Source: JADCRZ01 sp965200945 (GTDB lineage: Bacteria; Bacteroidota; Bacteroidia; Chitinophagales; Chitinophagaceae). Taken from it: 64,000 bases of DNA. Under the pieces are notes generated by a model, which ran no database searches, had not been told where the DNA came from, and saw nothing but the letters and a program-made list of their open reading frames with translations. A program made the translations under genes and the position numbers. Below are positions 26,778 through 35,419 of this stretch, piece after piece (the stretch's first letter is position 1; every line of letters starts with the position of its first letter). The stretch covers positions 3,534,001 to 3,598,000 of the forward strand of contig OZ241749.1 in assembly GCA_965200945.1 (NCBI GenBank), read 5' to 3'.

Positions 26778-27370
26778 GGGCGCTGAACGTCAGATCTTAC
26801 AGACCAGAACAAGCGATGCGGTTTCACTGGCTGGTTGCCTTTGGGATAGACAATATAAAACAGGGCCGCCATTGCAGCGATCACCAGGATGGCTGCAATG
26901 GCTACACTTTTATAGTTTTTTGATCGCACCCATCCAGCAAGGATCACAAAGGCTCCATAGCCGATCAATACGCCAAGTGCATTCAATATAATATCGTCGA
27001 TATCGAATATACCGACGTGCAATACCACCTGCAATGCTTCTATGGTAAGTCCGGAAGCAACAGCAAGGACCAGCGATCCTTTCCATGCCATGTTCCGGTA
27101 AACGAAAGGAAAAAGAAACCCGATGGGTACAAGTAAGGCTATGTTCCCGATCAGGTTGATGCCGGCAATTATAAATCCTTTGTGACCGAGCAAATACGGC
27201 CAGATGGTCTTGAAGGGAACAAAGTTTGGCGCATGACCGGATTCTGTGCCCGAGAAGTTCAGCATCAATGATCCTATCCTGATGGCCGGCACATCCTTGA
27301 ACACCATTACCTTGATCAGGACTGCGAAGTAGGCGATAAGAACCAGGAGAGGGAATAAAGACTTTTTCAC
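26705..27370 (-). CDS. VanZ family membrane protein
   Basis: This 221-residue integral membrane protein has about five transmembrane segments. VanZ hallmarks are the N-terminal helix, NFVPFKTIWPY near residue 50, NLIGNIALLVPIGFLFPF near 70, and ALQVVLHVGIFDIDDIILNALG near 110. VanZ proteins are linked to low-level teicoplanin resistance in Gram-positives; their role in Bacteroidota is unclear. Family similarity stops near YPKGNQ (about residue 175). The last 45 or so residues are read from the antisense of the methyltransferase 3' end, so the original stop codon may have been lost. Confidence 0.82.
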   Translation of the reverse strand: MKKSLFPLLVLIAYFAVLIKVMVFKDVPAIRIGSLMLNFSGTESGHAPNFVPFKTIWPYLLGHKGFIIAGINLIGNIALLVPIGFLFPFVYRNMAWKGSLVLAVASGLTIEALQVVLHVGIFDIDDIILNALGVLIGYGAFVILAGWVRSKNYKSVAIAAILVIAAMAALFYIVYPKGNQPVKPHRLFWSVRSDVQRPHRITVTRKKVADTVVLFLSALVF

Positions 27371-27696
27371 CCAGGTTAGCTTTTTACTTCAGACGACCAT
27401 ATGCCGGAAATGATTTCAGGGAGCAGAACTGAAACCACGCGGGGTGTCATTTCCTCTTCCGTCGATTCTAATTAAAGATACAAAGCTGCTTTGAACACCC
27501 GATACCGGCCATCATTCTTTGGATGCCATGTTATCAGCCGATACTATCAATAACAGATTCTTTTTATCCTTGTGTCGCTGAAGGTATTCTCCAGTTACAA
27601 TTTACAAACAAAAGTTGTTATTGAAATTCATCCGCTTGTTCCAGGCCTTCGAATCACCAACGTTGAAGAAATGACAAAGGATAGTTTTTTTCTTGG
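27371..27696. other. Spacer between acyltransferase and VanZ genes
   Basis: These 326 A/T-richer bases hold no recognisable gene. A plus-strand frame entering the acyltransferase 3' end (from 27572) is antisense noise. No terminator hairpin or exact -7 element was found. Confidence 0.45.
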
Positions 27697-28809
27697 CTAC
27701 TTCAGCTTTTTTCGCAGCCAGGCTCTTATGGGTTCATCGTACAGCTTTAAGCTTGCATAAGCCAATACGATCGCTCCTGAAAACGTGAGCAGGGCATGGG
27801 GCCAGGCCTGCCATAATGTAATGCCTTTGTGATTGCTTACCCATGCCACGTAGAAATAGACAAGCACATAATGGGTCATGTATAAGGGATAGGAAAGATC
27901 GCCCAGGAACTTACAAACCTTCTTTTCCGTTTCACCACGCACCTCACCACCGGCACCGATATAGATAACCAGGGGAAAGACAAGGAGGATGCAAAAAGCT
28001 TCGTACAAACCGTTCATCCAGAGATGTGCGGCACCGCCTATTCTTGGCATCAGCAAAACAGCCGCAACCAGCACGCTGCACCATAGGAAAGCATTCTTGA
28101 TATAGACCGGCCGTGCTACGCGCGATAAAAGCAAACCGGCAAAAAACGGAAATATCGTACGCGTTATCCCAACACGCATATGCTCGGCGTTGAGTGTCCA
28201 GCCACCGGTAACGTCTCCGTTGGGGTTGGTAACAGCAAAATGCAAAAGCACTGCCCCTGCCAATACTACAAAAACAGCCAGTGCTTTATTGGATAATTTC
28301 CTTAGTCCCAGCGCGTAGAGAATATTGGCTATATATTCGAAGAACAACGACCAGCCGACACTGTTGAGGGGATGCATTTCTTCCCACCCTCGTATATCCA
28401 TTGAAAGAGGGATGGGTAAAACCGTATACCCGATCAGCATAACAACGACCAGCTTCCATACCGGAACTGTATGGATAAGCGGCCATATAGTTGAATCGGT
28501 AAAGTAAAAGCCGATGGCGCCCAGCGTCATGCCCAATATAACGAGTGGTTGCAGCCGCTCGAACCGGCGACGAAGAAAGCCGCCGATGGTTAGCTTCTCC
28601 CATCTGTCATCGTACGCATAACCGATTACGAAGCCGGATAAGAGAAAGAAAAAATCAACTGCCAGATAACCGTGATTTATAACATTGTCGAGGTGGCTGC
28701 CGGAAAGCGGCTCGGCAAGGTGAAAGAATACCACGATAACAGCTGCAACACCCCGAAGTCCATCCAATATCTGATAATGCGGCTTTGTGCCAAGTTTGTT
28801 ATTGTCCAT
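27697..28809 (-). CDS. Acyltransferase 3 family membrane protein
   Basis: The 370-residue membrane acyltransferase has about ten hydrophobic helices and should O-acetylate a surface glycan or lipid. The N-terminal catalytic helix reads LDGLRGVAAVIVVFFH with Arg19 and His30, the invariant pair of the family. FFFLLSGFVIGYAYDDRW follows near residue 53. It continues to the C-terminal basic tail EPIRAWLRKKLK, so it looks complete. The acceptor is unknown. It stands alone between VanZ and the amino-sugar operon and could modify the cell-surface polysaccharide. Confidence 0.9.
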   Translation of the reverse strand: MDNNKLGTKPHYQILDGLRGVAAVIVVFFHLAEPLSGSHLDNVINHGYLAVDFFFLLSGFVIGYAYDDRWEKLTIGGFLRRRFERLQPLVILGMTLGAIGFYFTDSTIWPLIHTVPVWKLVVVMLIGYTVLPIPLSMDIRGWEEMHPLNSVGWSLFFEYIANILYALGLRKLSNKALAVFVVLAGAVLLHFAVTNPNGDVTGGWTLNAEHMRVGITRTIFPFFAGLLLSRVARPVYIKNAFLWCSVLVAAVLLMPRIGGAAHLWMNGLYEAFCILLVFPLVIYIGAGGEVRGETEKKVCKFLGDLSYPLYMTHYVLVYFYVAWVSNHKGITLWQAWPHALLTFSGAIVLAYASLKLYDEPIRAWLRKKLK

Positions 28810-29047
28810 TCTTTTAATTCATCCTGGTTCACGTCTTACTGCTTTGTACTTTTCAACGTACTCGCTCCCGAGGAAGGAATACGTCTCAATGTAATTAAAT
28901 TTCAAGGTGTGAATATAAGCTGCTGCTGATTATAATTATACGCTGCTCTTCAGATAATATACCTTCTGATACCCTACCGATGCCCACAATAAGTTTTTCC
29001 AGGCACCCTCCTTCCACTAATTCAAGTTCTGCCCTGTTTCTTTTCCT

Positions 29048-30958
29048 TTATTTCATTCCGCTCCGCCTTTTCATCTCCGCCACCGGCATGGTGATCAGTT
29101 TGCCCACTGCCTGCCTGCCCCTGTAGGTGATTACTTTGAGGTTCGAAGCCTCTTTCGGCACCTGTAACGGAGCCTGATATTTCGGGTAGAACCGGTCGGG
29201 TTCCGTTTCGTCGAAGCTGTAGTAGATATCCAGCCCCTCCACCTCTGTTTCCAGCTTTATCTGTAACGTGCTGTCTGCATTCCTCGTGACTGTAAAGATG
29301 GGGTCATACATACTCCGGGCATACTTTGTTTCCGACACATCGAAGCGGTCGAACTGCTGCTCCACACTTTGCACGAACCTTTTCCAGTTCTTGCTGCCGG
29401 CCGGCGACCACAACGATTCTGCGGTGGCAAACGCCCTCGGCCACAACATATACTCTGCATGCCGCATGGTATACAGCCGCTCGCTCCATAAATTACATTG
29501 CCCGCCCAGGATATATTTTGCATCCACGCCGGGCGGCAGCGGATCAAATGCGTACGCCTTGCTGAGCCGTACCATCGAATAGGTCGGCGGCTCCGCCACC
29601 GGATCGCCCTGGTACAGATCCACATACGCATAGTCGTTGGGCGACATCACCACGTAATGTTTCATGCCCGCCGCTTCTATGCCGCCCTTCGTGCCCTGCC
29701 AGCTCATCACCGCGGCATCCGGAGCCAGTCCGCCCTGCAGGATCTCATCCCAGCCCATCAGCTTCTTCCCTTTCGACTGCACGATCTTTTCTACCCGCCT
29801 GATGAAATAGCTTTGCAGCTCCTCCACGTTCTTCAGGCCCTCTTTGCGCATCAGCTGCTGACAGGCTTCGCTTTTTTCCCAAAATCCTTTGTAACACTCA
29901 TCGCCGCCCACATGTATGTATTCGAAAGGAAACAACTTCGCCACCTCCGTAAACACCGAATCGAGGAACGTGTACACCCGCTCGTTGGCCGGACAAAGCG
30001 TGTTGTCCGTGGTGCCGTAGAAGTCTTTGCCTTTCCAGATCATGAACCGGTCGCCGGCGTTCACCTGGTAGGTGCCGGGCGTACAGCTCAGGTCGGGATA
30101 CGACGCTACGGCGGCCATGCTGTGGCCGGGAATGTCTATCTCGGGCAGGATGGTTACAAAGCGGTCGGCCGCGTACCGGATGATCTCCTTGATGTCTTCC
30201 TGTGTGTAGAACCCGCCGTAGGTCTTCGGCTCATCCGGTGTGGGTTTTGAGAACTCGCCCCATCTGCCTGTTCTTTCCGCGCGCCAGGCGCCCACTTCCG
30301 TCAGTTTGGGCAGGCTTTTTATCTGCAGCCTCCAGCCCTGGTCATCCGTCAGGTGCAGGTGCAGCAGGTTGAACTTGTATTTCACCATGTTGTCGATGAA
30401 CCTTTTCACCTCCTGTTTGGTAAAGAAATGGCGGGAAACGTCGAACATCATGCCCCTCCAGGCAAACCGGGGATAGTCTGTCACTACCACGGCGGGAACC
30501 TGCCAGGCTACTTTTTCCACCTTCACCGCGCTCTCCACCTCCCTCGGCATCAGCTGCCAAAATGTTTGCATTGCGTAGAACAGACCCGCCGGCGCATTTG
30601 CCCCGATCACAATCCCTTTTGTAGTGACGACCATCCGGTAACCCTCCGTTCCCAACCGCGTATCAGGTGTTGTATAAAGCATGAACCGGATGGCCGGGGT
30701 GACCTCAGGGCTTCGGCTCACAGTGACCTTGTATCCGGTACTACGCGCCAGTTTGTCAACCACCTGCGCTGCAAGCTGAATCATCGACGGCGACTCGTTA
30801 GGGATGGCGATCACGGCCTGTTTCGGCAGGGTGAAAAAAAGACCGGCACCATCCCTCAGCTCAACAGGCTTCGGAATGATGCGTATGCTATCCGAGTCTG
30901 CTGCCAGCACAGGAAAGCTCATGATGAGCACAACAAAAACCAGCATCGATTTTTTCAT
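29048..30958 (-). CDS. Beta-N-acetylhexosaminidase (GH20)
   Basis: The 636-residue exported exo-glycosidase cleaves terminal beta-GlcNAc or GalNAc. The start at 30958 (MKKSMLVFVVLIMSFPVLAA) gives a signal peptide; the open upstream extension is not protein-like. The GH20b N-domain (about 20-160, ending RVVTTKG and GLFYAMQTFWQLMP) precedes the TIM barrel. There, RGMMFDVSRHFF, HLHLTDDQGWR and the catalytic pair Asp353-Glu354 in HVGGDECYKGFW are intact. A chitobiase C-terminal-type domain (about 530-630) follows. It is the last gene of a three-gene minus-strand operon with the GH9-deacetylase fusion, so it probably acts on chito-oligosaccharides. Confidence 0.94.
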   Translation of the reverse strand: MKKSMLVFVVLIMSFPVLAADSDSIRIIPKPVELRDGAGLFFTLPKQAVIAIPNESPSMIQLAAQVVDKLARSTGYKVTVSRSPEVTPAIRFMLYTTPDTRLGTEGYRMVVTTKGIVIGANAPAGLFYAMQTFWQLMPREVESAVKVEKVAWQVPAVVVTDYPRFAWRGMMFDVSRHFFTKQEVKRFIDNMVKYKFNLLHLHLTDDQGWRLQIKSLPKLTEVGAWRAERTGRWGEFSKPTPDEPKTYGGFYTQEDIKEIIRYAADRFVTILPEIDIPGHSMAAVASYPDLSCTPGTYQVNAGDRFMIWKGKDFYGTTDNTLCPANERVYTFLDSVFTEVAKLFPFEYIHVGGDECYKGFWEKSEACQQLMRKEGLKNVEELQSYFIRRVEKIVQSKGKKLMGWDEILQGGLAPDAAVMSWQGTKGGIEAAGMKHYVVMSPNDYAYVDLYQGDPVAEPPTYSMVRLSKAYAFDPLPPGVDAKYILGGQCNLWSERLYTMRHAEYMLWPRAFATAESLWSPAGSKNWKRFVQSVEQQFDRFDVSETKYARSMYDPIFTVTRNADSTLQIKLETEVEGLDIYYSFDETEPDRFYPKYQAPLQVPKEASNLKVITYRGRQAVGKLITMPVAEMKRRSGMK

Positions 30959-31028
30959 ACAGGTATCATTGATATTTTTAAGAGCAGGCTTTCCCGCCTG
31001 AAGCATACAACGGCGAACTGTCCGCATT

Positions 31029-31802
31029 CTATTCCAGCCGGTTTTTCGCCCAGATGATCATCAGCTCGTTCCGGTCGGACCGCAGGGCTTTTTTATAGAG
31101 CTCCCGCACCACTTCCAGCCATTTTAATTTCCTGTTGTTGCCATCGCCCACATCTTCCTTTCCTCCCCGAGCCGTATAATCTTCGCGGATGGTACTGATG
31201 ATCCGGGCATAGCGGCCGGTCTGCGGTTTCAGCTCCCGGTCGGATGCACGCAGACAGTATTCGATCTGTTCCGGCGTACAGGTTTTGTCCGCAGGCCAGT
31301 GCAGGCTGTCAGCAATATAAACCGTCACCCCGTCTTTAAACATATAGGGCTCCTGGAAATCTTTTGTGTACTGATCTTCATACACGATGCCCTTTACCGG
31401 AAACTGCGCGCCCGACTGATCCCTGATCCTCTGAAATACGGTGTTGGTCCACCTGTAATCCAGGCTCCCTTTTACTTCCCAGCAGGTGGTAACGATCCAC
31501 ATGGCAAGCTTTTCCGGGGCAGGGTTCAGCAGGTACACCCGGGCGGTCTTCGGCTTGCCGGTGTACAGGTCGGCACTGGTCTGATACTCGTACAGCTGTA
31601 CCGGAAAGCCCTCCCAGCCGGGCAGCGTGTCAGTGGTACCCAGCAGCTTTTGCGCCATGTAGGCATGGTCAAGCAGGTCTTTTGTTTTTTGCACAAGCGC
31701 CGGAAAACTGTCGCGCATATAACCAGCCGGAAGCACGCCCGGCTGGCCGTGGCAGACGAGTGAATAAAAGAACAGCATCCCTGTAAACCAACGTGTTTTC
31801 AT
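31029..31802 (-). CDS. Secreted protein of unknown function in the amino-sugar operon
   Basis: I do not recognise this family. From the ATG at 31802 it is 257 residues with a signal peptide (MKTRWFTGMLFFYSLVCHGQ). A GTG at 31838 overlapping the previous stop (GTGA) is an alternative start. The mature part is mixed alpha/beta, with aromatic-rich strands (WEGFPVQLYEYQ, WIVTTCWEVKG) and a basic helical C-terminus (KKALRSDRNELMIIWAKNRLE). There are three Cys after the signal peptide and no transmembrane segment. It is sandwiched between the GH9-deacetylase fusion and GH20 genes with little spacing. It may be a binding protein or a new enzyme for the same substrate. Confidence 0.75.
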   Translation of the reverse strand: MKTRWFTGMLFFYSLVCHGQPGVLPAGYMRDSFPALVQKTKDLLDHAYMAQKLLGTTDTLPGWEGFPVQLYEYQTSADLYTGKPKTARVYLLNPAPEKLAMWIVTTCWEVKGSLDYRWTNTVFQRIRDQSGAQFPVKGIVYEDQYTKDFQEPYMFKDGVTVYIADSLHWPADKTCTPEQIEYCLRASDRELKPQTGRYARIISTIREDYTARGGKEDVGDGNNRKLKWLEVVRELYKKALRSDRNELMIIWAKNRLE

Positions 31803-31834
31803 ACCGGAGGATTGAAAATAAGAAAATAGCCGCT

Positions 31835-34369
31835 TCACCGGCTCACCAGTTCATTGATGCGCACAAACCGGTATCCTTTCTTTTTTAGTTCCCGGATCAG
31901 GCGCGGCAGGTAAAAATAGAATTTATCCGTGCGCCGGGGATCGGTGCCGATGTGAACCAGCAGGATGAATCCGTTCAGTCCGGCTTCCGACTGTTTCTCA
32001 TAGCGGAGGATAGAATGATAAACGGTATCGCTACTTACATATTTGTTCCCCATCTCCGGATAGGTGTAATCTGCATTGCTCCGCGTGCCGGGAGAAAAGC
32101 ACACCAGCTTCAAACCACGCGCCCGCGTCCATGCGGCAACTGAATCGTTGTACCATTCGTAGGGCGGCAGAAAATAATGTGCCTGATCTGCGTTGATCTT
32201 CCAACGCTCCATTTCCGCAAAGGCAGTATCCAGGTCCGTGTCAAATTCCTGCCTGGTTACCAGCAGGCTGTCCCGCTTCTCCCAGTCGCAGTACAGCAGG
32301 TGCCTGTCTGAATGAGTGCCCAGGTAATTGCCATGCAGCTGCAGCTTTCGGATGATGGAACCGAAATTTTTGTTCCGGTAAAAATTTCCGGTGAGAAAAA
32401 AGGAGGCCTTTACCCTGTTTGCGGCCAGCGTGCTGTCTATAAAATTTCCTCCGTCCGCAACCTCATCACCGGTAAAAACGAGTGCGATCTGCTGTGCAGA
32501 TCTGTCGCCCCTGATGACGGCGCCTTGCACCTGCGTCGTTTTTTTTCCTGCCTCCTGCTCTTTGGAAGCGAGCAGATAGATGAGCGAAGCGGTGCCGTCC
32601 ATGGTCGGTTCGTTGGTGCTGTAGTCGCCGGCATCGTCGTGGTAAACCACCAGGCCGCTCTGAAAGGAGTCATACAGATCGGGACCGAACAGTTTCAGTC
32701 CGCGCAGCTGGCTGTAAATGCTGCCATACACCGGCCCGTCTACCAGCGCGCCATCGAGCGCATACCCATGCAGGTAAGAGAGGGAAGAATGCGGATGTTT
32801 GGGCGTATCGCCCCATGCCGGCAGGCCATACACCATGCTCTTGCCCCAGGGATTGCAACCGAACAGCCAGTCGAAGCAGGCCTGCTCCAGTGCTGCGTAT
32901 TGCCGGTCGCCGGTCAGCTTCCGGTATAGATAACACTGGATGGCAAACGAAGTGGTCAGGTTGTTGGAGCACCAGATAAAGGGAATGCCGCGGAAAAAAG
33001 CATTGAGCTTCGCTTTTTGCCACACCTGCTCTATCCCTTCTTTATAGTAAGCCGCAAGAAGGCTTCTCTGCTGTGCCGCCGCTCCTTTCGCCAGCTCGTA
33101 ATGCCCGAAATTGTGGAAGGGGTACCACTGGTAATGACGGGCGGTATCGGCTCCCATCCAGGGTGTTACTTTCTCCTGCCTGCTGTACCCGGCCGATTGA
33201 AGCTGGTATTTCCTGTCGCCGGTAAGCTGGTAAAGCGCCGCGGCCCCCAGCTCCATGTCGTCCGTCCAGTCTTCTTCTTCATAAAAGTAAGGCTCCCGGT
33301 TGGGTGCCGTCTGGCATACGCCGGGTTTGCCGAGGCCCAGCCGGTAAGCAGACCCGGCGCGGCTTTGCAGCAGGGCAGCGTACGCAGGATCCTTGCGTTT
33401 GTACAAAGCCGCCCCCAATGCAAAAGCGCTTGCAAACTTGCCCGCAGTGGAGGCCACGCCGGTCGACCGGTTCTTGTACTTGCCCAGCCCCTGCGGCTGC
33501 CCGGTCGCGAAGTAAACGGGCCGTCCCCCCCTTCTGCCGATGCCGTAATCGATCGAGTCGTTCTGCGGCAGGTGGAAACCCTGCTGATGGTCGCGGTCGT
33601 CCGACAGCTGGTTGAAGAGCCAGTCGGCGCGGGGATGCATCTTCAGCAGCCATTCAAGCCCCCAGTGCGCTTCGTCGAGCACATCGGGGGTATTGTTGGC
33701 GCCTGCCAGTCCGTTGGCTTGATGACCGTCTGCAAACACTTCCGGGAAATCGCGGTATGCCGCGAGCAGGTGGTAGGTGGCGTTGGCGGAGGTGGTGCTA
33801 TACTGAAGATAGTCCGTTGCATCGTGCCAGCCGCCCGCCACATCGATGTGCGTGGTATCGGGCATGGGACCATACATCGTGTATCCATCGGTGGTATGAC
33901 AGGAATCTTTCAGGAAAGGGTTATAGCCGCTGCGTTGCTGCCGCAGGTAACGCAGACTGAAATCGGCCGCTCCGGTATAGATATCATCCCCAATGCGAAA
34001 CACCGGCGACCGGATGGCACCGCAGGCAACATAGTAAGACCCAGGCTTTTTGAAGAGCGTGAAATCGAGGCGGTAGCAATTGCTGAACGGGCCGTAGCTG
34101 CCATAGGCTTTTCCAATACCCGCAGTGTACACCGGTTTGGATGTTTGGGCATCCACCAGCTGAAATACCGGCTCCATTATGTTCGTCTTGCCCGCCCATA
34201 CAGCCACTTTGGATCCACCGGGCACATAGCCCAGCTGGTTGACCCTGATCCATGCACCGGGCTGCGCTTCACAGTGCAGGGACGCAGCCATCATGAACAC
34301 ACAACATACAAACACAGGACGCACCAGCCTCCCGCGCGGGTGAAAGAAAGATTCACCCGCATACCGCAT
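31835..34369 (-). CDS. Fusion of GH9 glycoside hydrolase and polysaccharide deacetylase (CE4-like)
   Basis: This exported two-enzyme fusion is about 844 residues; the start is at 34369, though an ATG at 34429 is also in frame. A signal peptide (ending SLHCEAQ) leads into an Ig-like CelD_N domain (IRVNQLGYVPGGSKVAV). The GH9 (alpha/alpha)6 barrel follows, with GGWHDATDY carrying the catalytic Asp pair and STNEPTMDG carrying the acid Glu. From about residue 627 a NodB-fold deacetylase begins: FTGDE, the metal site THSDRH, FLPPYEWYN and LLVHIGTDP. GH9 includes cellulases and exo-glucosaminidases. The fused deacetylase and the GH20 downstream make chito-oligosaccharides the better guess. Confidence 0.88.
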   Translation of the reverse strand: MRYAGESFFHPRGRLVRPVFVCCVFMMAASLHCEAQPGAWIRVNQLGYVPGGSKVAVWAGKTNIMEPVFQLVDAQTSKPVYTAGIGKAYGSYGPFSNCYRLDFTLFKKPGSYYVACGAIRSPVFRIGDDIYTGAADFSLRYLRQQRSGYNPFLKDSCHTTDGYTMYGPMPDTTHIDVAGGWHDATDYLQYSTTSANATYHLLAAYRDFPEVFADGHQANGLAGANNTPDVLDEAHWGLEWLLKMHPRADWLFNQLSDDRDHQQGFHLPQNDSIDYGIGRRGGRPVYFATGQPQGLGKYKNRSTGVASTAGKFASAFALGAALYKRKDPAYAALLQSRAGSAYRLGLGKPGVCQTAPNREPYFYEEEDWTDDMELGAAALYQLTGDRKYQLQSAGYSRQEKVTPWMGADTARHYQWYPFHNFGHYELAKGAAAQQRSLLAAYYKEGIEQVWQKAKLNAFFRGIPFIWCSNNLTTSFAIQCYLYRKLTGDRQYAALEQACFDWLFGCNPWGKSMVYGLPAWGDTPKHPHSSLSYLHGYALDGALVDGPVYGSIYSQLRGLKLFGPDLYDSFQSGLVVYHDDAGDYSTNEPTMDGTASLIYLLASKEQEAGKKTTQVQGAVIRGDRSAQQIALVFTGDEVADGGNFIDSTLAANRVKASFFLTGNFYRNKNFGSIIRKLQLHGNYLGTHSDRHLLYCDWEKRDSLLVTRQEFDTDLDTAFAEMERWKINADQAHYFLPPYEWYNDSVAAWTRARGLKLVCFSPGTRSNADYTYPEMGNKYVSSDTVYHSILRYEKQSEAGLNGFILLVHIGTDPRRTDKFYFYLPRLIRELKKKGYRFVRINELVSR

Positions 34370-34570
34370 CCATTTTATAAAACGCCGAATCCCGGTGCTT
34401 GACCGGGCCGGCCTCTTCCGGTATTGCATGCAAAGCGATTTGATGTATTAACAGATACTTGTTTATTCCGCATTGTAGACCCCGTATGCTATTCCGGCGA
34501 CGGAGGAACAGAAATCTAAAATATGCCTAATAATCAAACTATCGATACCAGAGTCAGAGATATAAACCGC

Positions 34571-34608
34571 CCCTGTTAGAGACGTGATGCCCCGCGTCTC
34601 TAACAGGG
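34571..34608. repeat. REP-like palindrome (GAGACG/CGTCTC type)
   Basis: CCCTGTTAGAGACG (34571-34584) pairs perfectly with CGTCTCTAACAGGG (34595-34608) around a 10-base loop. The TTAGAGACG...CGTCTCTAA core resembles a palindrome I recall as dispersed in many cyanobacterial and some Bacteroidota genomes. Only one copy is in this window. It lies about 50 bases from the 69-nt element, so this spacer has collected repeats. Confidence 0.65.
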
Positions 34609-34660
34609 ATCGATTCGATGAGGGTGTAGGATGAATGGATCGTTCTTACAAAAATATTCC

Positions 34661-34729
34661 TTTGTTCCGGAGCAACATCTGATGGATAGCTCAAACGCAC
34701 CGCCATTAAGCGTTTTATCGAAACGCCTG
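34661..34729. repeat. 69-nt double-hairpin element, copy A
   Basis: It begins TTTGTTCCGG and ends AAACGCCTG. It aligns without gaps to 55920-55988, with 50 of 69 positions identical by my count. Hairpin 1 is GTTCC-GGA-GCAAC (one mismatch). Hairpin 2 is GCGTTTT-ATC-GAAACGC (34710-34726). Compared with copy B, two pairs of hairpin 2 change from T-A to C-G on both sides, so the pairing is conserved while the sequence drifts. The strand is undefined; the spacing and the TAGCTCAA middle block are also shared. Confidence 0.7.
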
Positions 34730-34894
34730 ATGGTGAAACGCTGCACCCAAGAGCAACAGAGGTTCCAATGGAATACGAGCCCCATGCGTATGCAGACGTT
34801 CCTTCTGTTATACCAGATCCATGGGATATGGATTTATTCCAGAGGCTGAATATCAGACGGTCTGTAATGAGAACTTTTCTAATGAGAGCATTCT

Positions 34895-35419
34895 TTATGG
34901 CTCTCTGTTAACGCGGTCTTTTAATCTTCGGGATAGGGCAACAAAAGTCACCACCGCCAAAATCACAAACAGGATTTCCGATGACAAGATGAATACAGAC
35001 GACGGATTAAGCCAATTTCCCTTTAACAGGATTTTTATAAAGCCGTCTTTGCTTCCTGCGATACACGCAAAAATAACAACATAGAGCCCGATAATACCCA
35101 TCGACACAGCGTCTCTGGTGGCATTCCTCAAGCCCTCTATTTCTGATATAAGCAAATAGAAAATGCTGCAGAAAACGGTTACTGAATAAGTAAAGAAGTA
35201 GGAACCTGATCTTAGTCCCAGGAGGAGTAAAAAGATATTCGGCAAAGCAATAATATCCCCGGGTACGAACATAGTCAGGAAAGCCAATACTGTGAATAAT
35301 TTCAATTGAAATAGCTTCTTCACAGATCTACCATAAGTGTTTTTCTGAATCAACTTTAAACTTTCCCGTACCCTGTTTCTTCTCTTACAAACACGCTTAC
35401 TCCGCCTTTCCAGTCGCAT
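34895..35419 (-). CDS. Hypothetical multi-pass membrane protein
   Basis: The family is not recognised. The 174-residue frame has a very basic N-terminus (about 35 residues, many Arg/Lys) and then about four hydrophobic helices (LFTVLAFLTMFVPG, IFLLLLGLRSGSYFFTYSV, MGIIGLYVVIFACIA, ILFVILAVVTFVAL). It ends in a basic tail. The ATG at 35419 lies 23 bases inside the 3' end of the upstream MBL-fold gene, so translation may be coupled, or a later non-ATG start may be used. Base composition is more A/T-rich than its neighbours, which could mean recent acquisition. Confidence 0.6.
   Translation of the reverse strand: MRLERRSKRVCKRRNRVRESLKLIQKNTYGRSVKKLFQLKLFTVLAFLTMFVPGDIIALPNIFLLLLGLRSGSYFFTYSVTVFCSIFYLLISEIEGLRNATRDAVSMGIIGLYVVIFACIAGSKDGFIKILLKGNWLNPSSVFILSSEILFVILAVVTFVALSRRLKDRVNREP

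Larger units (their letters stand above)
34370..34894. other. Intergenic region carrying two kinds of palindromic repeat
   Basis: About 525 bases lie between the GH9 fusion start and a membrane-protein gene. It contains the REP-like palindrome at 34571-34608 and the 69-nt double-hairpin element at 34661-34729, each annotated separately. A plus-strand frame of 72 codons at 34631-34849 runs through the second element, but I regard it as accidental. Confidence 0.6.

Noticed and set aside
33017..34402. A 461-codon plus-strand open frame opposite the GH9 fusion.
   Set aside because: Antisense to a gene with recognisable catalytic motifs; its own translation shows no family features.
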